NCBI GenBank assembly: GCA_019232985.1
Contig: JAFAMW010000055.1
Coordinates: 1 to 8,703 of the forward strand
Length of the DNA stretch: 8,703 bases
Direction of reading: 5' to 3'
Source: Roseateles sp.
Lineage (GTDB): Bacteria > Pseudomonadota > Gammaproteobacteria > Burkholderiales > Burkholderiaceae
Shown here: positions 1 through 7,677 of the stretch, piece after piece
How positions within the stretch are numbered: position 1 is the stretch's first letter
Layout: every line of letters starts with the position of its first letter
The notes under the pieces: model-generated
Database searches by the model: none
What the model was told of the DNA's origin: nothing
The model's input: the letters and a program-made list of their open reading frames with translations, nothing else
Made by a program: the position numbers and the translations under genes

Positions 1-145
1 GGGTCGAAAGCACGCGTAGCGGCCCAACCCGGGCGACCGACTGTTTTGCGCTGTCCAATCCGGTCAACGGCGGTACCGATTGAGAGTCCCGCGCGAGCCT
101 CGGGGCTTGTTCGGTGACGGCGCACTAGCGTGTGCCAAGCGCTCG
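1..145. other. Non-coding left flank beyond fliE
   Basis: No open frame here has protein-like composition, and I see no tRNA or rRNA signature. The stretch is GC-rich, with a few short AT-richer patches near 45-80. A TTGACC hexamer on the minus strand (62-67) could be a -35 box for a leftward gene beyond the edge, but no good -10 lies 16-18 bp further on. A TGGCACA string on the minus strand (131-137) looks like the -24 half of a sigma-54 promoter, but the GC expected at -12 is one base out of register. I assign no function. Confidence 0.5.
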
Positions 146-384
146 GGACTGCGCCAGGGGCGGCGGCGGCGGGCCCCTTAGCTGAGCCGAGGAGCGCAGG
201 GCCGTGGGGCAGCGCGCGTCAGCGCGCCTCGTAAACTGACTCGGCGTGCCTGTTTGAGCGCAGCGCCCGCAGGGCGCGAAGCGAGTTGCACGACGGCCCC
301 ATGGACCGAGTACCGCAGGGGACCCCTCGCACAGCGAGGGGCGATGAGCGCAGGGGCCGGACGCCGCCGCCCCTGGCGCAGTCC
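146..384. repeat. 239-bp foldback (inverted-repeat) element downstream of fliE
   Basis: The ends are perfect 23-bp inverted repeats (146-168 against 362-384). Pairing continues inward without gaps to 187/343, giving 36 matches in 42 positions. The core holds further dyads: GGGCCGT (199-205) with ACGGCCC (293-299), CGTGC (245-249) with GCACG (288-292), GCGCGC around GTCA (212-227), GCGCCC around GCA (263-277), and an 8-bp stem at 323-341. It encodes no credible protein. The right edge lies 12 bp past the fliE stop, so on the fliE transcript it would fold into a large branched structure that could stop transcription or protect the 3' end. It could equally be a non-autonomous mobile element (MITE-like) or a dispersed intergenic repeat. 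I see no clear target-site duplication. The structure is directly visible; the function is inference. Confidence 0.7.
323..341. other. Perfect 8-bp hairpin near the fliE 3' end
   Basis: CCCCTCGC (323-330) and GCGAGGGG (334-341) pair perfectly around a 3-nt ACA loop. The hairpin lies 56 bp downstream of the fliE stop in the fliE direction, inside the larger foldback element. No run of T follows on either strand, so it is not a standard intrinsic terminator. It may still cause pausing or block 3' exonucleases. Confidence 0.45.
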
Positions 385-396
385 TCTCCGCAGTGC

Positions 397-738
397 TTAG
401 ACCTGCATATTCATGATGTCGGAATACGCCGAAACCAGCCGATTCCGCACCTGAATCGCGGCCTGGAAACCGATCTGGGCCTTCTGGATCGCGACCATCG
501 TCGATTCGAGGCTCACGTTCGGGTCGTCGAGCTGGACCGCGCGCGACATGTCGCTCGCCTGGTTCTGCGCGTCGCTGACGTTCTTCAGCGCGTCGGCCAT
601 CGCGGTGCCGAAGCTCGAGCCGCTGGTCGCGCCCGTGCCGCTCGTGCCGCCCGCGGCGCCATTCGCCGGGCTGGTCGGCGCAATGCCGGCCTTGGCCAGG
701 GCCTGGGCGAAGTCGAAGGGACGCAGCTGGACGTTCAT
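397..738 (-). CDS. fliE: Flagellar hook-basal body protein FliE (MS ring-rod junction)
   Basis: FliE is a small exported structural protein that sits between the MS ring (FliF) and the proximal rod, and is needed to start rod assembly. The 113 residues match the family's usual 100-115. The C-terminal half carries the family signature: DDPNVSLESTMVAIQKAQIG (71-90), followed by a helix with IQVRNRLVSAY and the ending DIMNMQV. The N-terminal part (about 22-45) is a Gly/Ser/Thr/Ala-rich linker, as is common in the family. The start is the only ATG in frame after an upstream stop at 763-765; no strong Shine-Dalgarno precedes it. The gene is transcribed away from fliF, the same divergent layout as in E. 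coli and Salmonella. No other gene follows it within the window, so it appears monocistronic here. Confidence 0.96.
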   Translation of the reverse strand: MNVQLRPFDFAQALAKAGIAPTSPANGAAGGTSGTGATSGSSFGTAMADALKNVSDAQNQASDMSRAVQLDDPNVSLESTMVAIQKAQIGFQAAIQVRNRLVSAYSDIMNMQV

Positions 739-877
739 GATGTCCGGCAGCTTAAGCGCGCGTCAGCCCCCGCAATGGTTCGAACTGCGCGGGCTTCGTC
801 GGCCTGATCCGACCATTCTTGAGCCGGGCGAACCCGAATAATCGGCCGCAACCAGGCGAACCACGCCCACCCTGCCC
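739..877. promoter_or_regulatory. Divergent fliE/fliF promoter region
   Basis: This 139-bp gap must supply transcription to fliE (left) and to the fliF operon (right). The only AT-rich patch is at 837-842 (AATAAT, 5 of 6 matches to the sigma-70 -10 on the plus strand), about 36 bp before the fliF start. No good -35 lies 16-18 bp upstream; TTGAGC (819-824) is only 12 bp away. That pattern suits an activator-dependent promoter. Four short dyads are packed in: GTTCGAAC (778-785), GTCGG-N6-CCGAC (798-813), CGGG-CGAA-CCCG (825-836) and CCGA-ATAA-TCGG (834-845). Any could be an operator. Consensus sigma-54, sigma-28 and FlhDC-box sequences were looked for and not found. The location is secure; the individual elements are guesses. 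Confidence 0.45.
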
Positions 878-2584
878 ATGGACACTGCCCTCGCCCCGAT
901 CACCCCCGGCACCCCGCCCGTGCCGCTGAACGCGCCCCAGCCCACCCTGCCGAACGGCGTGCAGGGCTTCGCCGCACGCTTCGCCGCGATGCCCAACCGC
1001 AGCAAGCTCATGATGGGCGCCGGCCTCGCGCTGTTCGCCGCGGCCGTGCTCGCGCTCACGCTGTACACGAGCCAGGGCGACTACCGGCCGCTGTTCACAG
1101 GCCTGTCCGACAAGGACGGCGGCGCCGTGATCGCCCAGCTGAGCCAGATGAACGTGCCCTACCGCAACGAGCCGGGCGGCATCATCCTCGTGCCCGCCGG
1201 CCAGGTCTACGACCTGCGCATGAAGCTCGCGTCGCAAGGCCTGCCGCGCGGCTCGACGGTCGGCTTCGAGCTGCTCGACAAGGCGCCGATCGGCCAGACC
1301 CAGTTCAGCGAGCGCATGAACTTCCAGCGCGCGCTCGAGGGCGAGCTCACGCGCACGATCACCGCGATGTCCGACGTCGCCGACGCGCGCGTGCACCTCG
1401 CGATGCCGCAGAGCAACGGCTTCTTCCGCGAGCAGCAAAAGCCCAGTGCCTCGGTCATGCTCACCCTGCGGGGCGGCCGCACGCTCGACCGCGACCAGAT
1501 CGCCGGCATCGTCCACCTCGTGTCGAGCTCGGTGCCCGAGCTCGCGCCGGCCGACGTCAGCGTCGTCGACCAGACCGGCGCCCTGCTCTCGCGCAACGGC
1601 GACGACAAGGCTGGCGGTCTCGACAGCGAACAGCTGCGCTACAAGCAGCAGGTCGAGGCGGCGTACAACAAGCGCATCCAGGACCTGCTCGAGCCCGTGC
1701 TCGGCCGCAACAACCTGCGCTCGACCGTCACGGCCGACGTGGACTTCAACCAGGTCGAGTCCACCGCCGAGTCCTACAAGCCCAACCAGGGCCAGGGCAC
1801 GACGGCCGCCGTGCGCAGCGCCCAGATCAGCGACTCGAGCAACGCCTCGCCGGCCCAGGCGACGGGCATCCCCGGCGCGTCGAGCAACACCCCGCCCGTG
1901 CCCGCGACCGCGCCGATCAACGGCGCGTCGGCGCCGCTGCAGGCGGCCCAGACCGGCGGCTCGGGCCAGAACAGCTCGCGCCACGACGCGACGACCAACT
2001 ACGAGCTCGACAAGACCGTGCGCGTCACGCGCGACGCGGTCGGCGACGTGCGCCGCCTGAACGCGGCCGTCGTCGTCAACTACCACCAGATCACCGACCC
2101 CAAGGGCAAGACGACCAACGAGCCGCTCTCGCAGGCCGAGCTCGACAAGCTCGACGGGCTCGTCAAGGAAGCCCTCGGCTTCAACGCCGACCGCGGCGAC
2201 TCGGTGCGCATCGTCAGCGCGCCCTTCCTGCCCGACCAGAACAAGGAAGCCGACCTGCCGCTGTGGAAGCAGCCCGAGATCCAGGACCTGCTGCGCACGC
2301 TCGCCGTGCCGCTCGCGCTCGTCGCGATCGCGTTGATCGCCGTGTTCGGCCTCGTGCGCCCGGCCCTGCGCGCCGTGCGCCCGCCCGAAGACGCCGCGGC
2401 GGCCGCCGCCGAAGGCAGCGTCGACGAGCTCGTCGACGACGAAAACGAGCTCGGCGGCATGCCGCGCGTCGAGACGCCGGTCAATAGCGAGCGCCTCGAC
2501 CGCGCGCGCACGCTCGCCCGCGACAACCCGGTCGCCGTCGCGAATATTGTGCGCTCCTGGGTCAGCGGCGAGGAAGTCGCATAA
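878..2584 (+). CDS. fliF: Flagellar MS-ring protein FliF
   Basis: FliF forms the inner-membrane MS ring that nucleates basal-body assembly, houses the export gate and carries FliG on its cytoplasmic face. The 568 residues are normal for the family (about 550-570). In order: a Pro-rich cytoplasmic N-terminus (1-40), a first membrane helix (about 44-63), a YscJ/FliF-type ring-building region starting at YRPLFTGLSDKDGGAVIAQL, a low-complexity Ala/Ser/Asn/Gln/Pro periplasmic stretch (about 310-370) within the second periplasmic domain, a second membrane helix (about 474-493), then an acidic cytoplasmic tail. The tail ends in a conserved FliG-binding segment (RARTLARDNPVAVANIVRSW near the C-terminus). 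The ATG at 878 is the only start possible, because the frame is closed by TAA at 839-841. No Shine-Dalgarno is evident. It is the first gene of the rightward operon, 30 bp before fliG. Confidence 0.97.
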   Translation: MDTALAPITPGTPPVPLNAPQPTLPNGVQGFAARFAAMPNRSKLMMGAGLALFAAAVLALTLYTSQGDYRPLFTGLSDKDGGAVIAQLSQMNVPYRNEPGGIILVPAGQVYDLRMKLASQGLPRGSTVGFELLDKAPIGQTQFSERMNFQRALEGELTRTITAMSDVADARVHLAMPQSNGFFREQQKPSASVMLTLRGGRTLDRDQIAGIVHLVSSSVPELAPADVSVVDQTGALLSRNGDDKAGGLDSEQLRYKQQVEAAYNKRIQDLLEPVLGRNNLRSTVTADVDFNQVESTAESYKPNQGQGTTAAVRSAQISDSSNASPAQATGIPGASSNTPPVPATAPINGASAPLQAAQTGGSGQNSSRHDATTNYELDKTVRVTRDAVGDVRRLNAAVVVNYHQITDPKGKTTNEPLSQAELDKLDGLVKEALGFNADRGDSVRIVSAPFLPDQNKEADLPLWKQPEIQDLLRTLAVPLALVAIALIAVFGLVRPALRAVRPPEDAAAAAAEGSVDELVDDENELGGMPRVETPVNSERLDRARTLARDNPVAVANIVRSWVSGEEVA

Positions 2585-2614
2585 TTTCGGGTCTACAGGC
2601 ACGGGATCCCGACC

Positions 2615-3610
2615 ATGGACGACAAAGGCGTTGAAGATGCAGCCATCCTGCTGATGTCGCTCGGCGAGGAGGAAGCCGCCGAGGTCTTCAAGCACCTGCA
2701 GCCCAAGGAAGTCCAGCGCCTCGGCGAGACCATCGCCAAGCTCAAGGTCGTGCCGCGCCACCAGGTCGAGGACGTGCTCGAGCGCTTCGACGCGGTCGCC
2801 GAGACGCACAGCACGCTCGTCAGCGACACCGACGAATACGTGCGCTCGGTGCTGCGCAAGGCGCTCGGCGAGGACAAGGCCAACCTGCTGCTCGACCGCA
2901 TCCTGCAGGGCAGCGACGTCTCGTCGATCGAGAGCCTCAAGTGGATGGACGCGGTCTCGGTCGCCGAGCTGCTGCGCAACGAACATCCGCAGATCATCGC
3001 GGCGATCCTCTCCCACCTCGACTTCGACCAGACCAGCCAGGTGCTGCGCGCGTTCACCGAGCGCCAGCGCAACGAAGTGCTGGTGCGCATCGCCACGCTC
3101 GACGGCATCCAGCCGATGGCGCTCAAGGACCTCAACGAGGTCATGAGCCAGATCCTCGCCGGCGGCGAGCGCATGAAGAAGTCCAATCTCGGCGGCGTCA
3201 AGACCGCGGCCGAGATCATCAACATGCTGGGCTCGAGCATCGAGACCTCGGTGCTCGACTACATCCGCGAGGCCGACGCCGAGCTCGCCCAGAAGATCAT
3301 GGACAACATGTTCACCTTCGACGACCTCGAGAAGCTGTCGGACCGCGACATCCAGGCCGTCCTCAAGGAAGTCCAGACCGAGTCGCTGCTGATGGCGCTC
3401 AAGGGCGCAAGCGCCGAACTGCGCGAGAAGGTCTTCCGCAATATGTCGCAGCGCGCGGCCGAGACGCTGCGCGAGGACCTCGAGTCGCGCGGCCCGGTGC
3501 GCCTGTCGGAGGTCGAGGGCGAGCAGAAGGAAATGCTCAAGATCGTGCGCCGCCTCGTCGACGAGGGCCAGATCGTGCTGGTCTCCGGCGGCGACGACGC
3601 CTTCGTCTGA
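2615..3610 (+). CDS. fliG: Flagellar motor switch protein FliG
   Basis: FliG is the C-ring protein that binds FliF, links to FliM and makes the electrostatic contact with MotA that generates torque. At 331 residues it equals the E. coli protein. The N-terminal FliF-binding domain spans about 1-100. The middle domain carries the EHPQ motif (123-126) used to bind FliM. A Gly-Gly hinge ([11 protein letters not shown]) starts near 193. The C-terminal domain has MFTF (232-235) and the charged ridge. Aligned by eye to E. coli K264, R281, D288, D289 and R297, the residues here are K263, R280, E287, D288 and R296, so charge is kept throughout with one Asp-to-Glu change. The start follows a GGGATCCC palindrome (2603-2610) and has only a weak ribosome-binding site. 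The gene sits 21 bp before fliH. Confidence 0.98.
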   Translation: MDDKGVEDAAILLMSLGEEEAAEVFKHLQPKEVQRLGETIAKLKVVPRHQVEDVLERFDAVAETHSTLVSDTDEYVRSVLRKALGEDKANLLLDRILQGSDVSSIESLKWMDAVSVAELLRNEHPQIIAAILSHLDFDQTSQVLRAFTERQRNEVLVRIATLDGIQPMALKDLNEVMSQILAGGERMKKSNLGGVKTAAEIINMLGSSIETSVLDYIREADAELAQKIMDNMFTFDDLEKLSDRDIQAVLKEVQTESLLMALKGASAELREKVFRNMSQRAAETLREDLESRGPVRLSEVEGEQKEMLKIVRRLVDEGQIVLVSGGDDAFV

Positions 3611-3631
3611 ACCTGAACGGATGGTTGTCGC

Positions 3632-4405
3632 ATGATCAAGCCGATCCGCCAGGTCCCCGAACCCGAGCGCCGCCAGACCGGCGAGCGCCGCTCGTCCTAC
3701 GCGCGCTTCATCCCGAGCGAGGAGCTGTCGGGCGTCACGGCCTGGACGCCGGGCGCGCTGAACGGCCCGCCGGTCGCGCGCCCGCCGATCAGCGCGCCGC
3801 CGCCGCCGGCCGCCGCACCCGCTCCGGTCGCGCCGCCCGAGCCGCCGCCGCCCAGCGTCGAGGAGCTGCTCAAGGATGCGCGCCAGGCCGGCTACCAGGA
3901 TGGCTACCGCGACGGCCTCGCCGCGCTCGACGCGTTCAAGCAGAGCTTCACGCGTCAGCTCTCGAGCCAGCTCGGCGGCCTCGTCAAGAGCTTCGACGCC
4001 GACTTCAGGGCCCTCGAGGAGCAGATGGCCCTGACGCTCACGCGCTGCGCGGTCGAGCTCGCGCGCCAGGTCGTGCGCAGCGAACTGCAGACGCGCCCCG
4101 AGCTGATCGCCCAGGTCGCGCACGACGCCGTCGAGGCGCTGCAGCTCGCGGCGCGCCATGTGCGCGTGCGCGTCCATCCCGACGACCACCCGCTCGTGCT
4201 CGAGGGCGCGGGCGCCGAGCTGCGCGCGCGCGACGCCCAGGTCCTGCCCGACCCCGAGATCGTGCGCGGCGGCTGCACCGTCGACTCCGACCTCGGCAGC
4301 GTCGACGCGAGCCTGCCCGCGCGCTGGCAGCTCGCCTGCGCGAGCCTCGGCCAGACCGCGGTCTGGCAGGACCGGCGCGGATCCTCGCCCACGGAACAGG
4401 GCTGA
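3632..4405 (+). CDS. fliH: Flagellar export ATPase regulator FliH
   Basis: FliH forms a dimer that binds the ATPase FliI, holds it inactive until docked, and tethers it to the C ring and export gate. The protein has 257 residues, slightly longer than the enteric 228-235. The N-terminal segment includes [10 protein letters not shown] and a Trp (W38), a region that in the family contacts FlhA and the C ring. A Pro-rich linker (about 46-74) follows, then a GYxxGYxxGL stretch (87-95) leading into the stator-like coiled coil with [12 protein letters not shown] (141-152). The C-terminal domain ends with [20 protein letters not shown] (213-232), typical of FliH and related V/F-ATPase stator subunits. 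It is separated from fliI by only 2 bp, which suggests translational coupling and matched production of the two partners. Confidence 0.94.
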   Translation: MIKPIRQVPEPERRQTGERRSSYARFIPSEELSGVTAWTPGALNGPPVARPPISAPPPPAAAPAPVAPPEPPPPSVEELLKDARQAGYQDGYRDGLAALDAFKQSFTRQLSSQLGGLVKSFDADFRALEEQMALTLTRCAVELARQVVRSELQTRPELIAQVAHDAVEALQLAARHVRVRVHPDDHPLVLEGAGAELRARDAQVLPDPEIVRGGCTVDSDLGSVDASLPARWQLACASLGQTAVWQDRRGSSPTEQG

Positions 4406-4407
4406 TC

Positions 4408-5826
4408 GTGAACGAGCGTCAACAACGCTGGTCGCACTTCCTCGCCGACCTGCAGGCGCTGTCGGGCAACGGCCCGCCGCTCGAGGCGCGCGGCAAGCTC
4501 GTGCGCGTCGCCGGCCTCGTGCTCGAGGCCACCGGCGTGAACGTGCCGGTCGGCTCGGTCTGCGAGATCCGCATGCCGAGCTCGGGCTCGAATCCGCGGC
4601 GCGGCCTCAAGCCGGTGAACGCCGAGGTCGTCGGCTTCTCGGGCGAGCGCGCGTTCCTGATGCCGACCGACGAGGTCCAGGGCCTCGCGAGCGGCGCGAT
4701 CGTCGTGCCGCGCGCCCAGGCGCTGCAGGCGCCCCAGCTCGGCCAGCCGAATCACCCGTGGCGGCGCGACAGCGACCGCGGCCTGCACCTGCCCATGGGC
4801 GACGGCCTGCTCGGCCGCGTCGTCGACTCGCAGGGCCACCCGCTCGACCGCCACGGCCCGCTCGCCGACGTCCACGCCGAGCCGATGGTGCGCCGCCCGA
4901 TCAACGCGATGGACCGCGACCCGGTGCGCACCCCGCTCGACACCGGCGTGCGCGCGATCAACACCGTGCTGACGGTCGGGCGCGGCCAGCGCCTGGGCCT
5001 TTTTGCGGGCACCGGCGTCGGCAAGTCCATCCTGCTCGGCATGATGGCGCGCTACACCCAGGCCGACGTGATCGTCGTCGGCCTGATCGGCGAACGCGGC
5101 CGCGAGGTCAAGGAGTTCATCGAGGACATCCTCGGCGAGGACGGACGGAGCCGCTCGGTCGTCGTCGCCGCACCCGCCGATGCGCCGCCGCTCGAGCGCC
5201 TGCAGGGCGCGCATTACGCGACCGCGATCGCCGAGCATTTCCGCGACCGCGGCCTCAACGTGCTGCTGCTGATGGACTCGCTGACGCGCTACGCGATGGC
5301 GCAGCGCGAGATCGCGCTGGCGATCGGCGAGCCGCCGGCGACCAAGGGCTACCCGCCGAGCTGCTTCGCCAAGCTGCCCCAGCTCGTCGAGCGCAGCGGC
5401 AACGGCCTGCCCGGGGGCGGCTCGATCACGGCCTTCTACACCGTGCTGTCCGAGGGCGACGATCTGCAGGACCCGATCGCCGACGCCGCGCGCGGCATCC
5501 TCGACGGCCATATCACCTTGTCGCGCGAGCTCGCCGAGGCCGGCCATTACCCGGCGATCGACGTCGAGCGCTCGATCTCCCGGGTGATGACGAATGTAGC
5601 GCCGCAAAAGCAGGTCGAATCCGCGCGTCGCTTCCGCCAGCTTCTGGCCAAATACAACCGAGCTCGCGACCTGATCCAGCTCGGCGCCTACGCCCCGGGG
5701 CATGACCCCGACCTGGATCTGGCCGTGCGCATGCACCCGGAAATGGTCCGCCTGCTGCAGCAGGACATGCACGAAGCGGCGCCGCTGGCGCCGAGCGTGG
5801 AGCGGCTGACCGATCTGATGGGTTGA
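4408..5826 (+). CDS. fliI: Flagellum-specific export ATPase FliI
   Basis: FliI is the hexameric ATPase of the flagellar type III export apparatus, related to the F1 beta subunit; it helps deliver rod, hook and filament subunits. The open frame extends far upstream through fliH, but GTG at 4408 is the best start: it lies 2 bp after the fliH stop and gives 472 residues beginning [11 protein letters not shown], close to the family's 440-480. Motifs seen: P-loop AGTGVGKS (200-207), [10 protein letters not shown] with the likely catalytic Glu at 229, Walker [17 protein letters not shown] with Asp290, and the [21 protein letters not shown] stretch typical of type III ATPases. The C-terminal helical domain is complete. 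In the last 80 or so codons the codon choice differs from the rest (CTG for nearly all Leu, plus GTA, CAA, AAA, CGA, CTT), without any break in the protein. Confidence 0.97.
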   Translation: MNERQQRWSHFLADLQALSGNGPPLEARGKLVRVAGLVLEATGVNVPVGSVCEIRMPSSGSNPRRGLKPVNAEVVGFSGERAFLMPTDEVQGLASGAIVVPRAQALQAPQLGQPNHPWRRDSDRGLHLPMGDGLLGRVVDSQGHPLDRHGPLADVHAEPMVRRPINAMDRDPVRTPLDTGVRAINTVLTVGRGQRLGLFAGTGVGKSILLGMMARYTQADVIVVGLIGERGREVKEFIEDILGEDGRSRSVVVAAPADAPPLERLQGAHYATAIAEHFRDRGLNVLLLMDSLTRYAMAQREIALAIGEPPATKGYPPSCFAKLPQLVERSGNGLPGGGSITAFYTVLSEGDDLQDPIADAARGILDGHITLSRELAEAGHYPAIDVERSISRVMTNVAPQKQVESARRFRQLLAKYNRARDLIQLGAYAPGHDPDLDLAVRMHPEMVRLLQQDMHEAAPLAPSVERLTDLMG

Positions 5827-5851
5827 ACGAGGAACACCGGAGTCAGCAGCG

Positions 5852-6313
5852 ATGAGCGCCGCCCTGCACACCCTCCAGGTCCTGCTCGAGCAGGCCGAGG
5901 CCGAGCGCGACCAGGCCCAGCGGGCGCTGGTCGAGGTCCTGCAGCGCGCGCGCGCCGCGCGCGGCCAGGCGGACTCGCTGCTTCAATACCGCGGCGAGTA
6001 CGACCAGCGCTGGAGCGGCCAGTTCAAGAGCGGCGGCACGATGGAGATCATGCGCTGCTACCAGGACTTCTCCGGCCGCCTCGGCGAGGCGATCGAGAGC
6101 CAGGGCCAGCGCGCCGCGCAGGCCGAGCAGCGCGTCGCCGGCGCGCGCGAGCGCGTCGCCGCGCTCGAGATGCGCGTCGCCTCGATCGCCAAGCTCATGG
6201 CGCGCCGCCGCGCCGAGATCGAGCGCATCGCCGCGCGCCAGGACCAGAAGCTCAGCGACGAACTCGCCGCCCGACTCGCGCGCCAGCGCGCGCCCCAAGG
6301 AATGCTGCCATGA
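5852..6313 (+). CDS. fliJ: Flagellar export chaperone/central-stalk protein FliJ
   Basis: FliJ is a small coiled-coil protein that sits in the centre of the FliI hexamer, like the gamma subunit of F1, and contacts FlhA to activate export; it also recycles export chaperones. The 153 residues (E. coli 147) are almost wholly helical, with Glu/Arg/Gln/Ala-rich heptads at about 5-40 and 75-145. Family-typical residues include the Tyr and Trp cluster in QYRGEYDQRW (45-54), MRCYQDFSGRLGEAI (67-81), and the basic ending with ARQDQKLSDELAARLARQR. A GGAG Shine-Dalgarno (5839-5842) lies 9 nt before the ATG. The stop overlaps the fliK start by ATGA. The call rests on composition, length and position between fliI and fliK as much as on motif identity. 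Confidence 0.93.
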   Translation: MSAALHTLQVLLEQAEAERDQAQRALVEVLQRARAARGQADSLLQYRGEYDQRWSGQFKSGGTMEIMRCYQDFSGRLGEAIESQGQRAAQAEQRVAGARERVAALEMRVASIAKLMARRRAEIERIAARQDQKLSDELAARLARQRAPQGMLP

Positions 6314-7677
6314 CCTCTGTCTCGACCGTCGCCACCACCCCCCTCGACGCCGCGGCGAGCGCGGCGATCGCGCGCGGCGCGGCCGGCGCCCCGTCTGCTT
6401 CGGTCGCCGACCTCGGCGCCAGCCTCGCGAGCGACTTCTCGAACCTGCTGAGCCAGTTCGACGCGGGCCAGACCGGCGCGCTGCCGATCAACGTCGCGCC
6501 GACCCAGGCGTCCGCCCCTGCGCCGAGCGCGCCGTCGGACAACGCGTCGAGCGACGCGAGCGGCAGCAACACCACCCGGTCGGCGACCCAGCGCGAACAG
6601 GCGCTGCAGGCCGCGCGTGCGGCGCAGCAGCCGGCCGTCGACACCAGCGAAACCGCGAGCACCGACGCCGCGAGCAGCACCGACCCGAGCGACGCAACGA
6701 GCGCGACCGCGACGCCGCGCAAGACCAAGTCGGCCAAGGACGACAAGGCCGACGCGAACAAGACTAACGCCCAGGCCGGCACGACGCCGGCCCAGGCCCA
6801 GGCGCAAACGCAGGCCGCGAACCAGGCCGCGCATACCGTCAAGAGCGCGGCCGCCGACACGAGCGCGACCGCGAGCGACGCGAAGGCGAGCGCCCAGGCC
6901 GCCGACGCGAAGACGAGCACGCAGTCGCGCCAGGCCCAGATCGACAGCAGCGCGGCGAATCAGCCTGCCGCGAGCCAGGCCGGCCAGGGCGCCGACGCCG
7001 CACAGCTCGCCGCGCAGAACGCGACGAACACCGCGAACTTGGCCGCCGCCGTCGCCGCGAACAGCGCGGCCCCGGCGACGAGCGACTTCGCCCAGGCGCT
7101 CAAGCTCGCGACGCCGCTCGCGGCCGGCACCGGCGGCGTCGACGCCGCGGCGAGCGCCCAGGCCCTCGCGAGCCTCAATGCGAGCGGCAGCGCGAGCGGA
7201 TCGAGCGCCACCGGCGACGCGGCGACGCCGCTGCCGGTCACGCTGGCCCAGCCGCTCGACGACCCGGGCTTCGGCACCGAGCTCGCGGCCAAGGTCACCG
7301 TGCTCGCGACCGACGGCGTCCAGCAGGCCCAGCTCCAGCTGAACCCGGCCAATATGGGCCCGGTGTCCGTGCATATCGCGGTCGAGGGCCAGCAGACCCA
7401 GGTCAGCTTCCACGCGGCCCAGGCCGACACGCGCCAGGTCCTCGAGCAAAGCCTGCCGCAGCTCGCCGCAGCGCTCGCCTCGTCGGGCCTGACGCTGAGC
7501 GGCGGCGGCGTGTTCCAGCAGAACAGCGGCCAGGGCGGCAACGCCGGCAACAACGGCGGCGGCAGCGGCTCCGGCCAGAGCGGCGTGGCCGGTGTCGGCG
7601 GCACAGCGGCCACCACGAGTACCGTGGCCGCGGCCCCCGCGCGCGCGGCCCAGGGCGTGCTCGACCTTTACGCCTGA
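6310..7677 (+). CDS. fliK: Flagellar hook-length control protein FliK
   Basis: FliK is exported during hook growth; its N-terminal part acts as a molecular ruler, and its C-terminal domain tells FlhB to switch from hook to filament substrates. The protein has 455 residues, within the family's broad range (about 375-500). Residues about 1-60 hold the only ordered-looking N-terminal segment (SDFSNLLSQFDAG, 41-53). Residues 60-310 are low-complexity, mostly Ala, Ser, Thr, Gln, Asp, Asn and Lys. The conserved hook domain follows at about 320-401, with LQLNPANMGPVSVHIAVEG and a second half LEQSLPQLAAALASSGLTL. A Gly/Asn/Ser-rich tail (404-430) ends the protein. No Cys or Trp occurs. A good Shine-Dalgarno (AAGGAA, 6297-6302) lies 7 nt before the ATG, inside fliJ, with an ATGA overlap implying coupled translation. 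Confidence 0.94.
   Translation: MTSVSTVATTPLDAAASAAIARGAAGAPSASVADLGASLASDFSNLLSQFDAGQTGALPINVAPTQASAPAPSAPSDNASSDASGSNTTRSATQREQALQAARAAQQPAVDTSETASTDAASSTDPSDATSATATPRKTKSAKDDKADANKTNAQAGTTPAQAQAQTQAANQAAHTVKSAAADTSATASDAKASAQAADAKTSTQSRQAQIDSSAANQPAASQAGQGADAAQLAAQNATNTANLAAAVAANSAAPATSDFAQALKLATPLAAGTGGVDAAASAQALASLNASGSASGSSATGDAATPLPVTLAQPLDDPGFGTELAAKVTVLATDGVQQAQLQLNPANMGPVSVHIAVEGQQTQVSFHAAQADTRQVLEQSLPQLAAALASSGLTLSGGGVFQQNSGQGGNAGNNGGGSGSGQSGVAGVGGTAATTSTVAAAPARAAQGVLDLYA

Noticed and set aside
122..137. TGGCACA on the minus strand as a sigma-54 -24 element for a leftward gene
   Set aside because: The GC expected at -12 is displaced by one base, and no target gene is visible before the window edge.
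323..341. Hairpin as an intrinsic terminator for fliE
   Set aside because: The stem is perfect but no T tract follows on the minus strand, so it is listed as a hairpin only.
286..807. Plus-strand frame of 173 codons starting in the foldback element and running across fliE
   Set aside because: It is antisense to the well-supported fliE and begins inside non-coding repeat sequence. The composition is Arg/Ala-rich without motifs.
840..847. GCCGATTA on the minus strand, 7 of 8 matches to the sigma-28 -10 sequence GCCGATAA
   Set aside because: No TAAA-like -35 lies about 15 nt upstream (CGTG is found there), and fliE is normally an early gene not controlled by sigma-28.
848..863. Sigma-54-like promoter on the minus strand upstream of fliE (TGGTTCG, 5 nt, TTGC)
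   Set aside because: The gap between GG and GC is 11 nt instead of the required 10, and sigma-54 promoters tolerate almost no spacing change.
752..4189. Open frame of 1145 codons on the minus strand across fliF, fliG and fliH
   Set aside because: It is antisense to three clearly identified genes. It stays open because those genes avoid codons that would read as stops on the other strand. Its translation is Arg/Ala/Leu/Val/Asp/His-rich with no recognisable domain.
2941..4407. Upstream extension of the fliI frame through fliG and fliH
   Set aside because: The extension overlaps two real genes in another frame and reads as Arg/Ala/Pro-rich noise. The FliI protein begins naturally at the GTG at 4408.
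3955..5871. Open frame of 638 codons on the minus strand across fliH and fliI
   Set aside because: Shadow of fliH and fliI, with low-complexity Arg/Ala/Asp/His content and no domain.
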